Positions 35,069 through 44,729 of a stretch of DNA of 64,000 nucleotides are shown piece after piece. The stretch lies in contig JAKJJQ010000002.1 of assembly GCA_021713415.1 (NCBI GenBank), positions 1 to 64,000 on the forward strand, read 5' to 3'. Both the position numbers and the translations under genes were made by a program. Within the stretch, counting starts at the first letter, position 1; the number at the start of each line of letters is the position of its first letter. The stretch comes from M0027 sp021713415 (GTDB taxonomy: Bacteria > Pseudomonadota > Gammaproteobacteria > Francisellales > Francisellaceae). The notes under the pieces are model-generated. The model ran no database searches and was not told the origin of the DNA. It was given only the letters and a program-made list of their open reading frames with translations.

Positions 35069-35833
35069 TTAAAATCCAAATATTTGTCCTCTTTTGACAA
35101 AGCCTTTAAAACCACTTTTAACTGCATCTGGTAAATTGCCGTTATTATAATGATAAAGCCACATTTTAGATTTGATACTGTGATCTAAAGTGGTTAATTC
35201 ATCAAAGTGAGCATGAACACCTGATTTAATTACACTTGTTTCACAATCTTGGAAGATAATATCAGCATCGTTATATAGGTCAATTAATTGAGCTGGCGCA
35301 AATTGAGTGTCAGTAGTTATAAATATTTTTTTGTTGTTAATAGTGAAAATTAAACCAAAGCTTGGCATTAGATTATATCCTGAGACAACATGTACAGTTT
35401 GTACAGTTTGAAAAACAATTTTGTTCCAGGTGAAAGCGCCATTACTTTCAATTGGGAATACATTAAAGAATGTTTCTAAAGTGCAGTGCTCATTTTGCAG
35501 TGTGCTTAATCCTGCTTTTAGAGAATGCTGCCACATTTCTTTGATAACGGTTTCATTGGCAAATAGATTAACTTTATCACATTTTGGATCAAACTTATTA
35601 TTTAATGCAAGCCATTCTAAACCACCTGAGTGATCAGCGTGCAAATGACTAATATAGACATGAGTAATATCGTTGTAACGATAGCCAGCTTTATATAATG
35701 AGTGTCTGGCGTCACTGCCACAGTCTATTAATAGCTTAGCTTTAGTTCTTTCATCTACTAGTAGCATATTTGAGTTATAATTATCTTCGCCAGTAATAAA
35801 TGCTGATCCTGATCCAATAAATATAAGCTTCAT
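35069..35833 (-). CDS. Metallo-beta-lactamase-fold hydrolase (RNase Z-like group)
   Basis: 254 residues. The metal motif is complete: ISHLHADHSGG with His63, His65, Asp67 and His68, plus later His residues in VQTVHVVSG and the terminal MWLYHYN. The start MKLIFIGSGSAF resembles the RNase Z/ElaC or phosphodiesterase (PqsE-like, CpdP-like) branch. It could cleave a phosphodiester, a lactone or a thioester. It is minus-strand inside the LuxR-flanked cluster and shares a 185-bp divergent spacer with the Popeye-like gene. Confidence 0.88.
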   Translation of the reverse strand: MKLIFIGSGSAFITGEDNYNSNMLLVDERTKAKLLIDCGSDARHSLYKAGYRYNDITHVYISHLHADHSGGLEWLALNNKFDPKCDKVNLFANETVIKEMWQHSLKAGLSTLQNEHCTLETFFNVFPIESNGAFTWNKIVFQTVQTVHVVSGYNLMPSFGLIFTINNKKIFITTDTQFAPAQLIDLYNDADIIFQDCETSVIKSGVHAHFDELTTLDHSIKSKMWLYHYNNGNLPDAVKSGFKGFVKRGQIFGF

Positions 35834-36018
35834 ATCAATTCTCTTGTCTGCATAATAGTAGTCATTTTTTTGTTTATCATAAGCTTAGATAAATTAATAT
35901 TTTATATAACTAAATTACTTTAATTATAGTCAATGAAAATCAATATTGTGAAATTTATTCTAAAATTAAAGAAAACGTTGAATATAAATGTACGTATTAT
36001 TAAAAAAATGAGACTAAG

Positions 36019-36696
36019 ATGCAAAATATAGAAATTTTTAATCTGACATTTACTATTTTTCTTACTTTAGCTTATATTTTTGCTATGGTTTCTTTTTTAT
36101 TTAAAAATGCTTTAACTTTAAGAGTTATCTTTGTTATTAGTAGTGTGTGTTCTATTATTGCAGGTTTATCATTAGACTTATATCTTGTTGCCGCAGGTAA
36201 TTTTTTAATATTAATTATTAATATAGCTTTAATTAGTGTTATGTATCTTGAAAATCGACCAGTTAAGTTAAATGAAGAATTACTAGCATTACATCAACAT
36301 GTATTTCATCTATTTTCTCCTAATCAGTTATATAAGCTATCACAATACTGGCATTATAAAACATTTAAAAATGGTGATATTTTAATCTCAGATGATGATA
36401 GAAGTAATGAAATATACTTAGTTATCAATGGCACATGCGATGTCGTAAAAGATAAGCGAATTGTGGCAAGTATTGGCAAATATCAGTTTGTTGGTGAAAT
36501 GCAATGGCTTACAGACTCACAAGCAATTGCTACCGTAAAGGCAATAGAGAAAGTAGAGTGTATTTGTTTACATATATCAGATATAGAGTATCTAAAAGAT
36601 AAAAATACAGAAATTTATACATTACTTTACACCATTATGTCTAAAAAGTTAGTAACAAAGGTTAAAAATATGAATTTAAGTGTAATTAATACCTAA
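36019..36696 (+). CDS. Three-helix membrane protein with Popeye-like/cyclic-nucleotide-binding domain
   Basis: 225 residues: three hydrophobic helices (about 8-28, 32-52 and 54-77), then a cupin-like domain (about 93-200). That domain runs VFHLFSPNQLYKLSQYW, FKNGDILISDDDRSNEIYLVINGTCDV, then GKYQFVGEMQWLTDSQAIATVKA. This is the order of a cNMP-binding fold, but the phosphate-binding Arg of Crp-type domains (GE..(L/A)....RxA) is missing. Three helices plus such a domain is the Popeye (POPDC) architecture. That the protein is Popeye-related is inference. It is 11 bp before the GCS2 gene, so in one operon. Confidence 0.75.
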   Translation: MQNIEIFNLTFTIFLTLAYIFAMVSFLFKNALTLRVIFVISSVCSIIAGLSLDLYLVAAGNFLILIINIALISVMYLENRPVKLNEELLALHQHVFHLFSPNQLYKLSQYWHYKTFKNGDILISDDDRSNEIYLVINGTCDVVKDKRIVASIGKYQFVGEMQWLTDSQAIATVKAIEKVECICLHISDIEYLKDKNTEIYTLLYTIMSKKLVTKVKNMNLSVINT

Positions 36697-36707
36697 GGTA
36701 TGAAGGA

Positions 36708-38108
36708 TTGAAAGATAAAGAAAAGCAATATATACAACAAGTAATTAAAGAAACTGATTTATTAAAAGATTACTTTGAATCACAAAATTTTGATGAAGAT
36801 AAAATCGATGTTGGGCTTGAGCTAGAATATCATTTATTAGATCAAGAAATGAACCCATATTTTGCAAATTTAGAAATTATACAAGCAATTGATAAAAAGC
36901 TAGGTAAGCACTTATTAGTGCCAGAGGCAGTATCTTCTGTTGTTGAAGCAAATAGTGATTATTTTTTATTAGATGAGCATGTATTAACTAAGTTACATGA
37001 GTATCTTTTTACTTATTGGCAAACCTGTAGTGAAGCGGTACAAAAGTATAATTGTATCTTATGTGGTATTGGTTCTCTGCCAACATTTACACATCAACAT
37101 TTAGCGGATAAAAATCTTACAAAGGCTTATCGCTATAGAAACCTTGTTAACAGTATTAATTTAAATCGCTACAATCTTAATAGACTGATGAGCTTACAGG
37201 GTAAAGAAAGTGTGCTATTTCAATCAAGTGGGCTTGATTTTATGGGTGCTACTAGCGCACAGCATATACACTTAAGAGTGCCTTTTAAAAATCATGTAGA
37301 TTACTATAACGCATCTTTAATTGCATCAGCTATTTTAATTGCAATCTCATCTAATTCCTTATATTTTTTATCACATGAATTATGGCATGAAAGTCGAATT
37401 GCTATTTTTGAGCATCTTAACTTTTTAATCAGACGTGGTCATCGCCCAAGGGTGTTTTTAGGTGATGGCTACTTAGAAAGCTCATTTCTTGAGCTATATC
37501 GAGAAAATATTCAGCATTTACCCCTTTTATGTGATCTTAATTTAGAATCAGAAGACCCATTTTGGCATTTGAAGTATCATAATGGTACAGTTTGGCGTTG
37601 GAATAGACCTGTAATTGATACAAATACTGACAATAAGCTTCATTTAAGAATAGAAAATAGAGTATTGTCAGCTGCTCCTTCTGTGATTGATACAGTTGCT
37701 AATACCGCATTTTATATTGGTTTAGTCCATGAGATAGTCTCAAGTTATCCAAACTATCGGCTATTATTACCATTTGAAAAAATATTATGTAATTTTTATC
37801 TAACAGCACAGGAAGGTGTCCATGCCAATCTCTATTGGTTTGATGATATTTATAACAATGCAAATGAAGTAATTTTAAAAATAATTTTGCCGATGGCAAG
37901 GGCTGGACTAGCAAAGCTAAAAGTGGATTCATTTGATAATCAATATTTTATGGATATAATCCAATTACGTTTAGAAAAAAAATGTAATCCCAGTGATTGG
38001 CAAAAACGAAAACTAATGCAATTAGATGGTAGTTTTAATGAACTTGTATTGGCCTATCATCAAAATCAGCTTAAAAATATACCATTATGTGACTGGAATT
38101 TAAGCTAA
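36708..38108 (+). CDS. GCS2-family carboxylate-amine ligase
   Basis: 466 residues, glutamate-cysteine-ligase type 2 fold (COG2170-like). Seen motifs are VGLELEYHLLD (metal-binding Glu residues), CGIGSLPTFT, SAQHIHLRVPF, and LHLRIENRVLSAAPSVIDTVANTAFYIGL. The start is TTG at 36708, with TAAGG nine bases upstream. ATP-dependent ligases of this group join a carboxylate to an amine, not always Glu and Cys; true GshA function is not proven. It lies downstream of the Popeye-like gene and upstream of the second LuxR gene. Confidence 0.82.
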   Translation: MKDKEKQYIQQVIKETDLLKDYFESQNFDEDKIDVGLELEYHLLDQEMNPYFANLEIIQAIDKKLGKHLLVPEAVSSVVEANSDYFLLDEHVLTKLHEYLFTYWQTCSEAVQKYNCILCGIGSLPTFTHQHLADKNLTKAYRYRNLVNSINLNRYNLNRLMSLQGKESVLFQSSGLDFMGATSAQHIHLRVPFKNHVDYYNASLIASAILIAISSNSLYFLSHELWHESRIAIFEHLNFLIRRGHRPRVFLGDGYLESSFLELYRENIQHLPLLCDLNLESEDPFWHLKYHNGTVWRWNRPVIDTNTDNKLHLRIENRVLSAAPSVIDTVANTAFYIGLVHEIVSSYPNYRLLLPFEKILCNFYLTAQEGVHANLYWFDDIYNNANEVILKIILPMARAGLAKLKVDSFDNQYFMDIIQLRLEKKCNPSDWQKRKLMQLDGSFNELVLAYHQNQLKNIPLCDWNLS

Positions 38109-38122
38109 AAAATAATATATAG

Positions 38123-38169
38123 TTACATAAATTGTAATTAAGATTGCATTTCACCAGTGGTTTATGTAA
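38123..38169. promoter_or_regulatory. Inverted repeat upstream of the second LuxR-type gene
   Basis: TTACATAAA (38123-38131) and TTTATGTAA (38161-38169) are perfect 9-bp arms around 29 nt. The right arm overlaps TTTATG, a weak -35 placed 16 bp before TATACT (38183-38188). Without a T-run it does not look like a terminator; it could be an operator or looping site. Confidence 0.45.
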
Positions 38170-38234
38170 AATAATAAGGCATTATACTAATAATAAATTA
38201 TTTCTTATTGACTTAAATTTGGAGCGAATAGTCT

Positions 38235-39020
38235 ATGATTGCATACGATGAAAGTAATATACCTTGGAATTTATCTAGGAAAATTAAGGGTATAATTGAT
38301 TATTTTCAATGTGACATGATGCATTTTTGTTTGGTATCAGATCAAAAAATTGCGATTATTCCAATACCAATTCGCCATATTAATCTCTATTATGATTTAT
38401 TCTCTGATGAAAATTATTATAAACACCCATCATTATATCCTGAAAGTTATGACTTGATTCCAGGTGTTATGAGTGAAGTGGATAAATTTTTGCTTCGCAA
38501 ACCAGAAGATAGAGTCTGGGGGCAAGGGCTTATCGATCATAAAGTCTATGGTCAAGGCGGTAATGGCATTACCATATCAAAATGCATTAGTCGCAATACT
38601 TATATTTGCTTAGCACTAACATATGATAAAGGCTATATGATACAACAGACATTAAAAGATAGAAAAAAATCGCTTGAAAACTTAGATAATATTGCTTCTA
38701 TTATTGCTCAGATGCCTTCGCTTTGGAAGAAATTTTCGTTTTTGCGTGCTGATTTTGATTATCAAATGGCAAAATTCGATGAAAAGGCACTGAAAGTAAT
38801 TCAGATGCAACAGCCAGAATTATCACTGAAACAATATCATTTTGCTAAATATTTAGCTCAAGCCGATGATTTATCATCAAAATCGATTGCAAAAGGGTTA
38901 GGCTTATCGGTTAGAACAGTAGATGATTACTTTACCTATTTAAAAGATAAACTTGGTACGAAAGATCGAGTATCAACCATTTTAAAATGTTATGACTATT
39001 TTATGCAATGCTGGGCTTAA
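38235..39020 (+). CDS. LuxR-type regulator (second of two paralogues)
   Basis: 261 residues, paralogous to the regulator at 34291. The LuxR-type HTH is LSLKQYHFAKYLAQADDLSS, then IAKGLGLSVRTVDDYFTYLKDKL, and GTKDRVSTILKC. The N-terminal domain shares IPW.LS.K.KGI.YF.CD (starting MIAYDESNIPW) and the central GGN(G/A)I.(I/V) with the first copy. No canonical acyl-homoserine lactone pocket is apparent. GGAG is nine bases before ATG. Confidence 0.88.
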   Translation: MIAYDESNIPWNLSRKIKGIIDYFQCDMMHFCLVSDQKIAIIPIPIRHINLYYDLFSDENYYKHPSLYPESYDLIPGVMSEVDKFLLRKPEDRVWGQGLIDHKVYGQGGNGITISKCISRNTYICLALTYDKGYMIQQTLKDRKKSLENLDNIASIIAQMPSLWKKFSFLRADFDYQMAKFDEKALKVIQMQQPELSLKQYHFAKYLAQADDLSSKSIAKGLGLSVRTVDDYFTYLKDKLGTKDRVSTILKCYDYFMQCWA

Positions 39021-39090
39021 TTTAAAACTTAGTTGTTACTTATTGATATTGCTTTAGAATAGGTTAAGCAAATTTAATCAGGGAATGATA

Positions 39091-40293
39091 ATGATTAATC
39101 TAAAACTTATCTTATCTATTGGTGTATTATCTATGATAGGGGTAAGCTATGCTAATGATGTAGTCAATACAAAATCAACACAGCATATCTTAAATGAAAA
39201 TATACAGCAGTATTATAATCAGTATAAAGATGCTGAATACTTCAGTGGTATTGGATTAGCTATAGGTATTAAGAATAAACCGATTGAAAGTGTTTATATT
39301 GGTAATGAATCTCATCAGCCAAATAGTCAAAAAGTTGATGAAAATTCTTTATTTCAAATTGGTAGTATTACCAAATCTTATCTAGCAGCTATCGTATTAA
39401 AATCAAAAGATGATGGTATTACTTTAACTAGTACAGTCGGTGAATTTTTCCCAGAGTATCAAAAGTGGGGTTCAATTAGCGTAGAAAAGCTTTTAAATAT
39501 GTCTAGTGGCTTACCTAATTATTCAGACTCACCAACATTTAATTATACAGATACCAAAGATCTTGCCTATCACTGGGAAGCAAAAGAACTCATTAATATA
39601 GTTTATCCTAAAGCGTCATTTAACCCACCATTAAAGGACGGTTATTATTATTCAAATACGGGTTACTTGCTTACAGGATTAGCAGTAGAAGATAAAACAG
39701 ATCAATCTCTGCAAGCATTGATATTAAAAGATATTATAAAACCACTAAATCTTAAGTATACCTACTACCCATTGCCTGATTTAAAAATTGCCAAAGAGCA
39801 AGCACTTGTACATGGTTACGGTTATAACCAATATGATAATCCTGAACTAGTTGGTGTGGATATCTATAATAATAATTTATCATGGGCTGGCGCTGCAGGT
39901 GCAGTTATTTCTAATGCAGTGGATATTGTTCATTGGGTAAGAGCATTATTTATTGATCGGTCATTTTTAAATACGCAACAACGTATGGCACTAACATCAC
40001 TTGTCTCTACAAAAACAGGTAAGAAAATAAAAGAAGTAACAAAAGATGATCCTGGTGGGTTTGGATTGGGTGTTATTCAGTCTTATCGTAAAGGTTTGGG
40101 GCGTATCTGGTTCTATGAAGGTGAAACATTAGGTTTTAGATCAATGTATATTTATATTCCGTGTAATCAAGTTATTATTGCTGCAACAATTAATAGTGCA
40201 ACAAATGGTGAAAATGATCATTTGCATAATTTAGTTGTAAATGTTTATCAAGGGTTGCTTAAACAAGATCCATCGCTTAACTGTCAATCATAA
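39091..40293 (+). CDS. Secreted serine beta-lactamase-like/DD-peptidase-like hydrolase
   Basis: About 400 residues, PF00144-like (class C beta-lactamase, esterase EstB or DD-peptidase). I choose ATG 39091 (AGGGA six bases upstream) over 39085. The signal peptide ends SYA, cleaved before NDVVN. The nucleophile motif is Ser92-ITK95 and the Y-x-N motif is Tyr187-SN. The third motif is EGETLG at the position of KTG/HSG. An export signal puts it in the periplasm. No AmpC-type function is proven. Convergent with the RND gene, six bases apart. Confidence 0.88.
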   Translation: MINLKLILSIGVLSMIGVSYANDVVNTKSTQHILNENIQQYYNQYKDAEYFSGIGLAIGIKNKPIESVYIGNESHQPNSQKVDENSLFQIGSITKSYLAAIVLKSKDDGITLTSTVGEFFPEYQKWGSISVEKLLNMSSGLPNYSDSPTFNYTDTKDLAYHWEAKELINIVYPKASFNPPLKDGYYYSNTGYLLTGLAVEDKTDQSLQALILKDIIKPLNLKYTYYPLPDLKIAKEQALVHGYGYNQYDNPELVGVDIYNNNLSWAGAAGAVISNAVDIVHWVRALFIDRSFLNTQQRMALTSLVSTKTGKKIKEVTKDDPGGFGLGVIQSYRKGLGRIWFYEGETLGFRSMYIYIPCNQVIIAATINSATNGENDHLHNLVVNVYQGLLKQDPSLNCQS

Positions 40294-40299
40294 GTTGAT

Positions 40300-43200
40300 C
40301 TATTTTAATCTCATCAAACGACGCTTTTTGTGATCTAATGGAGATAATAAAAGATAAGCAACTGGTACAATAAATAATGAAAATAATGTACCGAATAATA
40401 AGCCACCAACGATAATCGCACCAATTTGCGAATTGCTAATTGAGCCTGGGCCTGAAGCAAGTGCTAAAGGAATTGAGCCTAAAACCATAGCAAAGGTTGT
40501 CATAAGAATGGGTCTTAGTCGAATCACAGCACCTTTAATAACCGCTTCTTTTAAGCTAAGGCCTTTATTTAAACATTCATTTGAAAACTGTGTAATTAAG
40601 ATACCATGTTTACTAATTAAACCAACAAGTGTTATTAAGCCAATATTGGTATATAGATTTAAGCTGCCACCAATTAATAAGATGGTAATTAATGCACCAA
40701 CAATTGATAAAGGTACGGTTAGAAGAATAATAAATGGGTCAATAAAACTTTCAAACTGCGCTGCTAAAACCAGGTAAATAAATACAATAGCTAACGCAAA
40801 TAACCCAACCATTGTGCCAGCTGAGTCTAAATAAGCTTGTAGCCTACCACCATAGGTAGAACGTTCATTGGGTTTTAAGTCTTGGGCTAATACTTTAGCA
40901 ATTTCACTTTGAGCTTCAGATAAGCTATAACCTGGTGCAAGATTTGCAGATATTTTAGCAGCATTCATGCGGTTATAGCGTAGTAAACTGCTTTGACGGA
41001 TGCTGGTGTCAAAATTAACGAGATTAGCAAGCGGTATCATTTGATTAGTTTTACTTGGGACATAGATTTTATTTAGACTGCCAAATGTTCTTAAATCTTT
41101 TAAATTCATTTGTACAATAACAGGGTAGGTTGTTGTCGGTGTTAAAACGTTGGTAATGTGCTTACCGCTCATCAGTAAACTAAATGTATCGGCAATATCT
41201 TGAGGGTTAACACCAACCATAGCTGCTTGATTACGCTTAAATGAAATCTGATAAACATAATTATTAAATTTAAGACTATTATCAACATTTATAAGCGCTG
41301 GTAATTGTTTAAATGCATGGGTAATTTTATCTGAAGATTTAAGTAAAGAATTATAATTACCTAAACTCATAATATAGACAATAATATCTGAGCTATCGGT
41401 ATCAGAGCCAAAGCTTACAGGGTCTGGAATTGAAAAGTTTGTTTTAATACCAGGGATATTATCTGCCAGTGGTGTCAGCGTTTTGATCACATCGAAAGTT
41501 GATTGATCTCTAATGCCCCAAGGTTTCATTGTAACAAAATTATCAGCGCTACCAGAGAATATAAATGCTGCATTACTTAATATATCCTTATTTTTTTGAT
41601 AAACATGTTTTTCTAATTGCTCCATATAATAATTGGTATAAGGGACAGTAGCACCTGGGGGTGATGTAATTGAAGCAGTAAAGTAACCAATATCTTCTTT
41701 AGGAATAAAAGACTGTGGTGTGATGTTATAGAGTGCATAACCGATAAAAGCAAGTCCAACTAATATGCCAACAATCCAGTAACGTATTTTTAATGCTTGG
41801 CTGAGTAAGCGTTGATAGTTGTGGTTTACACGTTCAAATATTCGTTCAAGTAAGCGTTCAATTTTTGACTCTTTCTGCTTTGAGCGTAGGATTAAAGAAC
41901 ACATCATAGGTGAGGCAGTTAATGCAACAAAGCCTGAAATGACAACAGCACCAGCTAACGTAAAAGCAAACTCTCTAAAAACAGCAGCAGTAAAGCCACT
42001 AGAAAAGCCAATCGGTGCATAAACAGCAGCTAATGTTAATGTCATTGCAATAATTGAAAAGCCAATTTCTTTACTACCTTCAATGGCAGCAATTTTAGGT
42101 GATTTGCCCATTTCAATATGACGATGAATATTCTCAAGCATAACAATGGCATCATCAACCACAAGGCCGATAGCTAAAATAATTGCTAAAAGGGTAATCA
42201 CATTAATTGAAAAACCAAATAATAACATAATACCAAATGCACCAATAACACAGATAGGTATGGTGACAATGGGAATAAAAGATGCGCGTATTGAACCCAA
42301 AAATACAAAGACAACTAGCATCACAAGTAGAATGGCTTCGATTAATGTTTTATAACTGTCATCAATAGAATGTAGTAGGAAGGTCGATTGATCATAGGTA
42401 ATAAACATCGTCATATCTTTAGGCAATTTAGACTGCACTTTTTTCATTACATTTTTAGATAAATCAGCAACGGTAATTGGGTTGGCTTGATCTGTAGGTC
42501 TTAATTCAAGATCAATTGCATTTTTACCATTAATACGCATGGGTGAGTCAATTAAGCTACGACTACCGAGTTGCACATCTGCAATATCGCCTAGACGAAC
42601 GATTTGATTGTTAGTTGTTTTTATAATCATTCTTTTAAATTGTTCAGGTGTTTTTAAATCAGTATCTGAAACAATTGAGAAATTTCGGCTTTTGCCTTGA
42701 ATACTACCACCTGAGAAGGAGATATTATTACTATTAAGCACATTTTGTACATCAGAGACAGTAATGCCTAAAGCAGCCATCTTTTCTGGGTTAAGCCAGA
42801 TACGCATTGCATAACTACTTGCGCCATAAGTCCATGCAGCACCCATCCCCGGAATTTCAAGAAACTGTGGCACAATATATTGTGAAACATAATCATTAAT
42901 TTGTGCTGGTGTTAATTGGTTGTCGATAAATCCAATATTTAATACAGGGCGTTCAACACCATCGGTGCTAATTGTAGGCGTATCTGCATCCGGTGGTAGT
43001 TGTTGTGCAGTGATGCTGGCAATAGCATCTCTAACATCACCAACAGCCTTTGTCATATTGGTATTTGGATAAAAGGTGAGATTAATTGTTGTGCTTCCAT
43101 AGGCACTTGTTGATGTCATTGATTTTAAACCATCAACAGAATAGATTGCATTTTCAACAGGGATCGTGATGCTAGTTTGCATTAGTGAGGGACTTGCACC

Positions 43201-43356
43201 AGAGTAACTAATTGATACAGAAGCTGTGTTTTCTTCTATTTTTGGAAAATAACGGGTTTCAAGATAGCGAAAACCAACTAAGCCTAACACAATAATTAAT
43301 AAGCTTAATACAGCGGCAAATACAGGACGTTCAATACAAATTTCAGAAAGCTTCAT
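40300..43356 (-). CDS. RND efflux transporter (HAE1/AcrB type)
   Basis: 1018-residue inner-membrane proton-driven exporter with 12 helices and two large periplasmic loops. The N terminus MKLSEICIERPVFAAVLSLL is standard, the proton-relay pair is in GLVVDDAIVMLENIHRHIE, and DADTPTISTDGVERPV is in the porter domain. It starts 5 bp after the MFP gene. The outer-membrane channel (TolC type) is not adjacent. It matches the MexF/VmeF-like branch more than AcrB proper. Substrates unknown. Confidence 0.95.
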   Translation of the reverse strand: MKLSEICIERPVFAAVLSLLIIVLGLVGFRYLETRYFPKIEENTASVSISYSGASPSLMQTSITIPVENAIYSVDGLKSMTSTSAYGSTTINLTFYPNTNMTKAVGDVRDAIASITAQQLPPDADTPTISTDGVERPVLNIGFIDNQLTPAQINDYVSQYIVPQFLEIPGMGAAWTYGASSYAMRIWLNPEKMAALGITVSDVQNVLNSNNISFSGGSIQGKSRNFSIVSDTDLKTPEQFKRMIIKTTNNQIVRLGDIADVQLGSRSLIDSPMRINGKNAIDLELRPTDQANPITVADLSKNVMKKVQSKLPKDMTMFITYDQSTFLLHSIDDSYKTLIEAILLVMLVVFVFLGSIRASFIPIVTIPICVIGAFGIMLLFGFSINVITLLAIILAIGLVVDDAIVMLENIHRHIEMGKSPKIAAIEGSKEIGFSIIAMTLTLAAVYAPIGFSSGFTAAVFREFAFTLAGAVVISGFVALTASPMMCSLILRSKQKESKIERLLERIFERVNHNYQRLLSQALKIRYWIVGILVGLAFIGYALYNITPQSFIPKEDIGYFTASITSPPGATVPYTNYYMEQLEKHVYQKNKDILSNAAFIFSGSADNFVTMKPWGIRDQSTFDVIKTLTPLADNIPGIKTNFSIPDPVSFGSDTDSSDIIVYIMSLGNYNSLLKSSDKITHAFKQLPALINVDNSLKFNNYVYQISFKRNQAAMVGVNPQDIADTFSLLMSGKHITNVLTPTTTYPVIVQMNLKDLRTFGSLNKIYVPSKTNQMIPLANLVNFDTSIRQSSLLRYNRMNAAKISANLAPGYSLSEAQSEIAKVLAQDLKPNERSTYGGRLQAYLDSAGTMVGLFALAIVFIYLVLAAQFESFIDPFIILLTVPLSIVGALITILLIGGSLNLYTNIGLITLVGLISKHGILITQFSNECLNKGLSLKEAVIKGAVIRLRPILMTTFAMVLGSIPLALASGPGSISNSQIGAIIVGGLLFGTLFSLFIVPVAYLLLSPLDHKKRRLMRLK

Positions 43357-43361
43357 AAGCG

Positions 43362-44549
43362 TTAATTCTTTTGATTTGGTTGTTGGGTACTTGGTGTATT
43401 ATTCGTTGGTTGCTCTTGAGTTTCATCATGTTTTTGATTGGGTATTGTTGTAGCATCAGTAGCATTATGCTCAATATGAGGTAGGAGTGAGTGTTTGCTT
43501 GTAGGTGGCGGTGATATTTTAGAGACTGTAATATGATCGCCATCGATTAACTTAAATGCACCGATGCTAACAACATTTGTGCCACTTTGAATGCCACTTA
43601 AAATCTGTGACCAGCCATTTCTCACGAGGCCTTGTTTAATATAGACTTTTTTAACCGTATTATCTTTATTAACAACAAATACAAATTGACCATTTTGATC
43701 AGCTTGAACGGCTGTATCTGGTACGGTTAATATTTTTCTATCTGAATTGATTAATTGAGAGACATCGACAAACATACCAGGGGTTAATAGATAATTCTTA
43801 TTCGCAATATTTGCCTCTAATGCGATGGTGCCAGTTGCACTATTAATGGTAGGCGACAGGTAGCTTACAACGCCATGAAATCTTTTTTTAGGATAGATTG
43901 AAGAGCTAACTAATACTTGATCACCAAGTGCAATTTTAGGTTTTAGATCTGCTGGAATTGAAAAATTGACTTTAACAGGTGCTTGTTGTGTTAATTGCAC
44001 CAATGTTGTACCCGATGTGATATAGGCACCAACATCATATTGAAAGCTACTTAAAACACCAGAAAATGGTGCAACTAGAATATCATCTTGTAGTTCATTT
44101 TTTTGTTTATCAAGTTCTGTTTGTGCTTCAACTAGGATGGCTTTTTTTTGATCAAGGGTCTCTTTTGATACTGCACCTGACTTTGCTAGAATTTGCATTC
44201 GTTGATAGGTTTGTTGAGCAATGTTTAATTTTGCTTGTAGTGATTGTAAATCTGCTTCATCTTGAGTGGTATCTAACTTAGCAATGACTTCACCTTTCAA
44301 TACACGATCGCCATTATTAAAATATTTTTCAGTAAGCTTGCCATCATTACCGAAGCTTAAATTTACTTGTTGGATTGCTTGAATATGACCAACGGCATTA
44401 ATCTCTTCTGGTACTGTGATCATAGTTGCTTTAGCGATATTAACACTAATTGGTTTTTGGGTATTGGCATAGCTTGTATTACTGACTAATAACCAGCTAA
44501 TTGATAGATAGAAAAGAATATACAGTCGTTTAATACTTATGTGCCTCAT
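43362..44549 (-). CDS. RND periplasmic adaptor (membrane fusion protein)
   Basis: 395 residues. A signal-like N terminus ends SYA without a lipobox Cys. Lipoyl half-motifs (FGNDGKLTEKYFNNGDRVLKGEVIAKLD and DDILVAPFSGVLSS) enclose a coiled-coil hairpin, followed by beta-barrel and membrane-proximal domains. An unusual tail of about 50 residues is rich in Pro, Gln, Thr, Asn and His (from KISPPPTSK). The gene is first of the pump operon. Confidence 0.93.
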   Translation of the reverse strand: MRHISIKRLYILFYLSISWLLVSNTSYANTQKPISVNIAKATMITVPEEINAVGHIQAIQQVNLSFGNDGKLTEKYFNNGDRVLKGEVIAKLDTTQDEADLQSLQAKLNIAQQTYQRMQILAKSGAVSKETLDQKKAILVEAQTELDKQKNELQDDILVAPFSGVLSSFQYDVGAYITSGTTLVQLTQQAPVKVNFSIPADLKPKIALGDQVLVSSSIYPKKRFHGVVSYLSPTINSATGTIALEANIANKNYLLTPGMFVDVSQLINSDRKILTVPDTAVQADQNGQFVFVVNKDNTVKKVYIKQGLVRNGWSQILSGIQSGTNVVSIGAFKLIDGDHITVSKISPPPTSKHSLLPHIEHNATDATTIPNQKHDETQEQPTNNTPSTQQPNQKN

Positions 44550-44729
44550 ATAATATGATTCCGAATGATTTTAATAATTTATGTTATTCGTATAGCAATA
44601 ATTATATCAGTAAATATTGCTTGATGCGTAGGGATAAGACTGTAATTAATCAATCATTACAAGTAATGATGGGTATAGTAAGTATAGGAAAATATAAAAA
44701 ATAGTAGGATTAAGTGATGTAAGATCTAT

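Noticed and set aside
34291..39020. Classical acyl-homoserine lactone quorum-sensing locus
   Set aside because: No LuxI-type synthase and no clear lactone-binding residues in either regulator.
39091..40293. AmpC beta-lactamase with resistance role
   Set aside because: Only the general SxxK and YxN motifs are visible; the KTG box is replaced and no ampR is present.
43343..43543. Small minus-strand frame at the MFP/RND junction
   Set aside because: It is out of frame with the real MFP gene and has a shadow composition.
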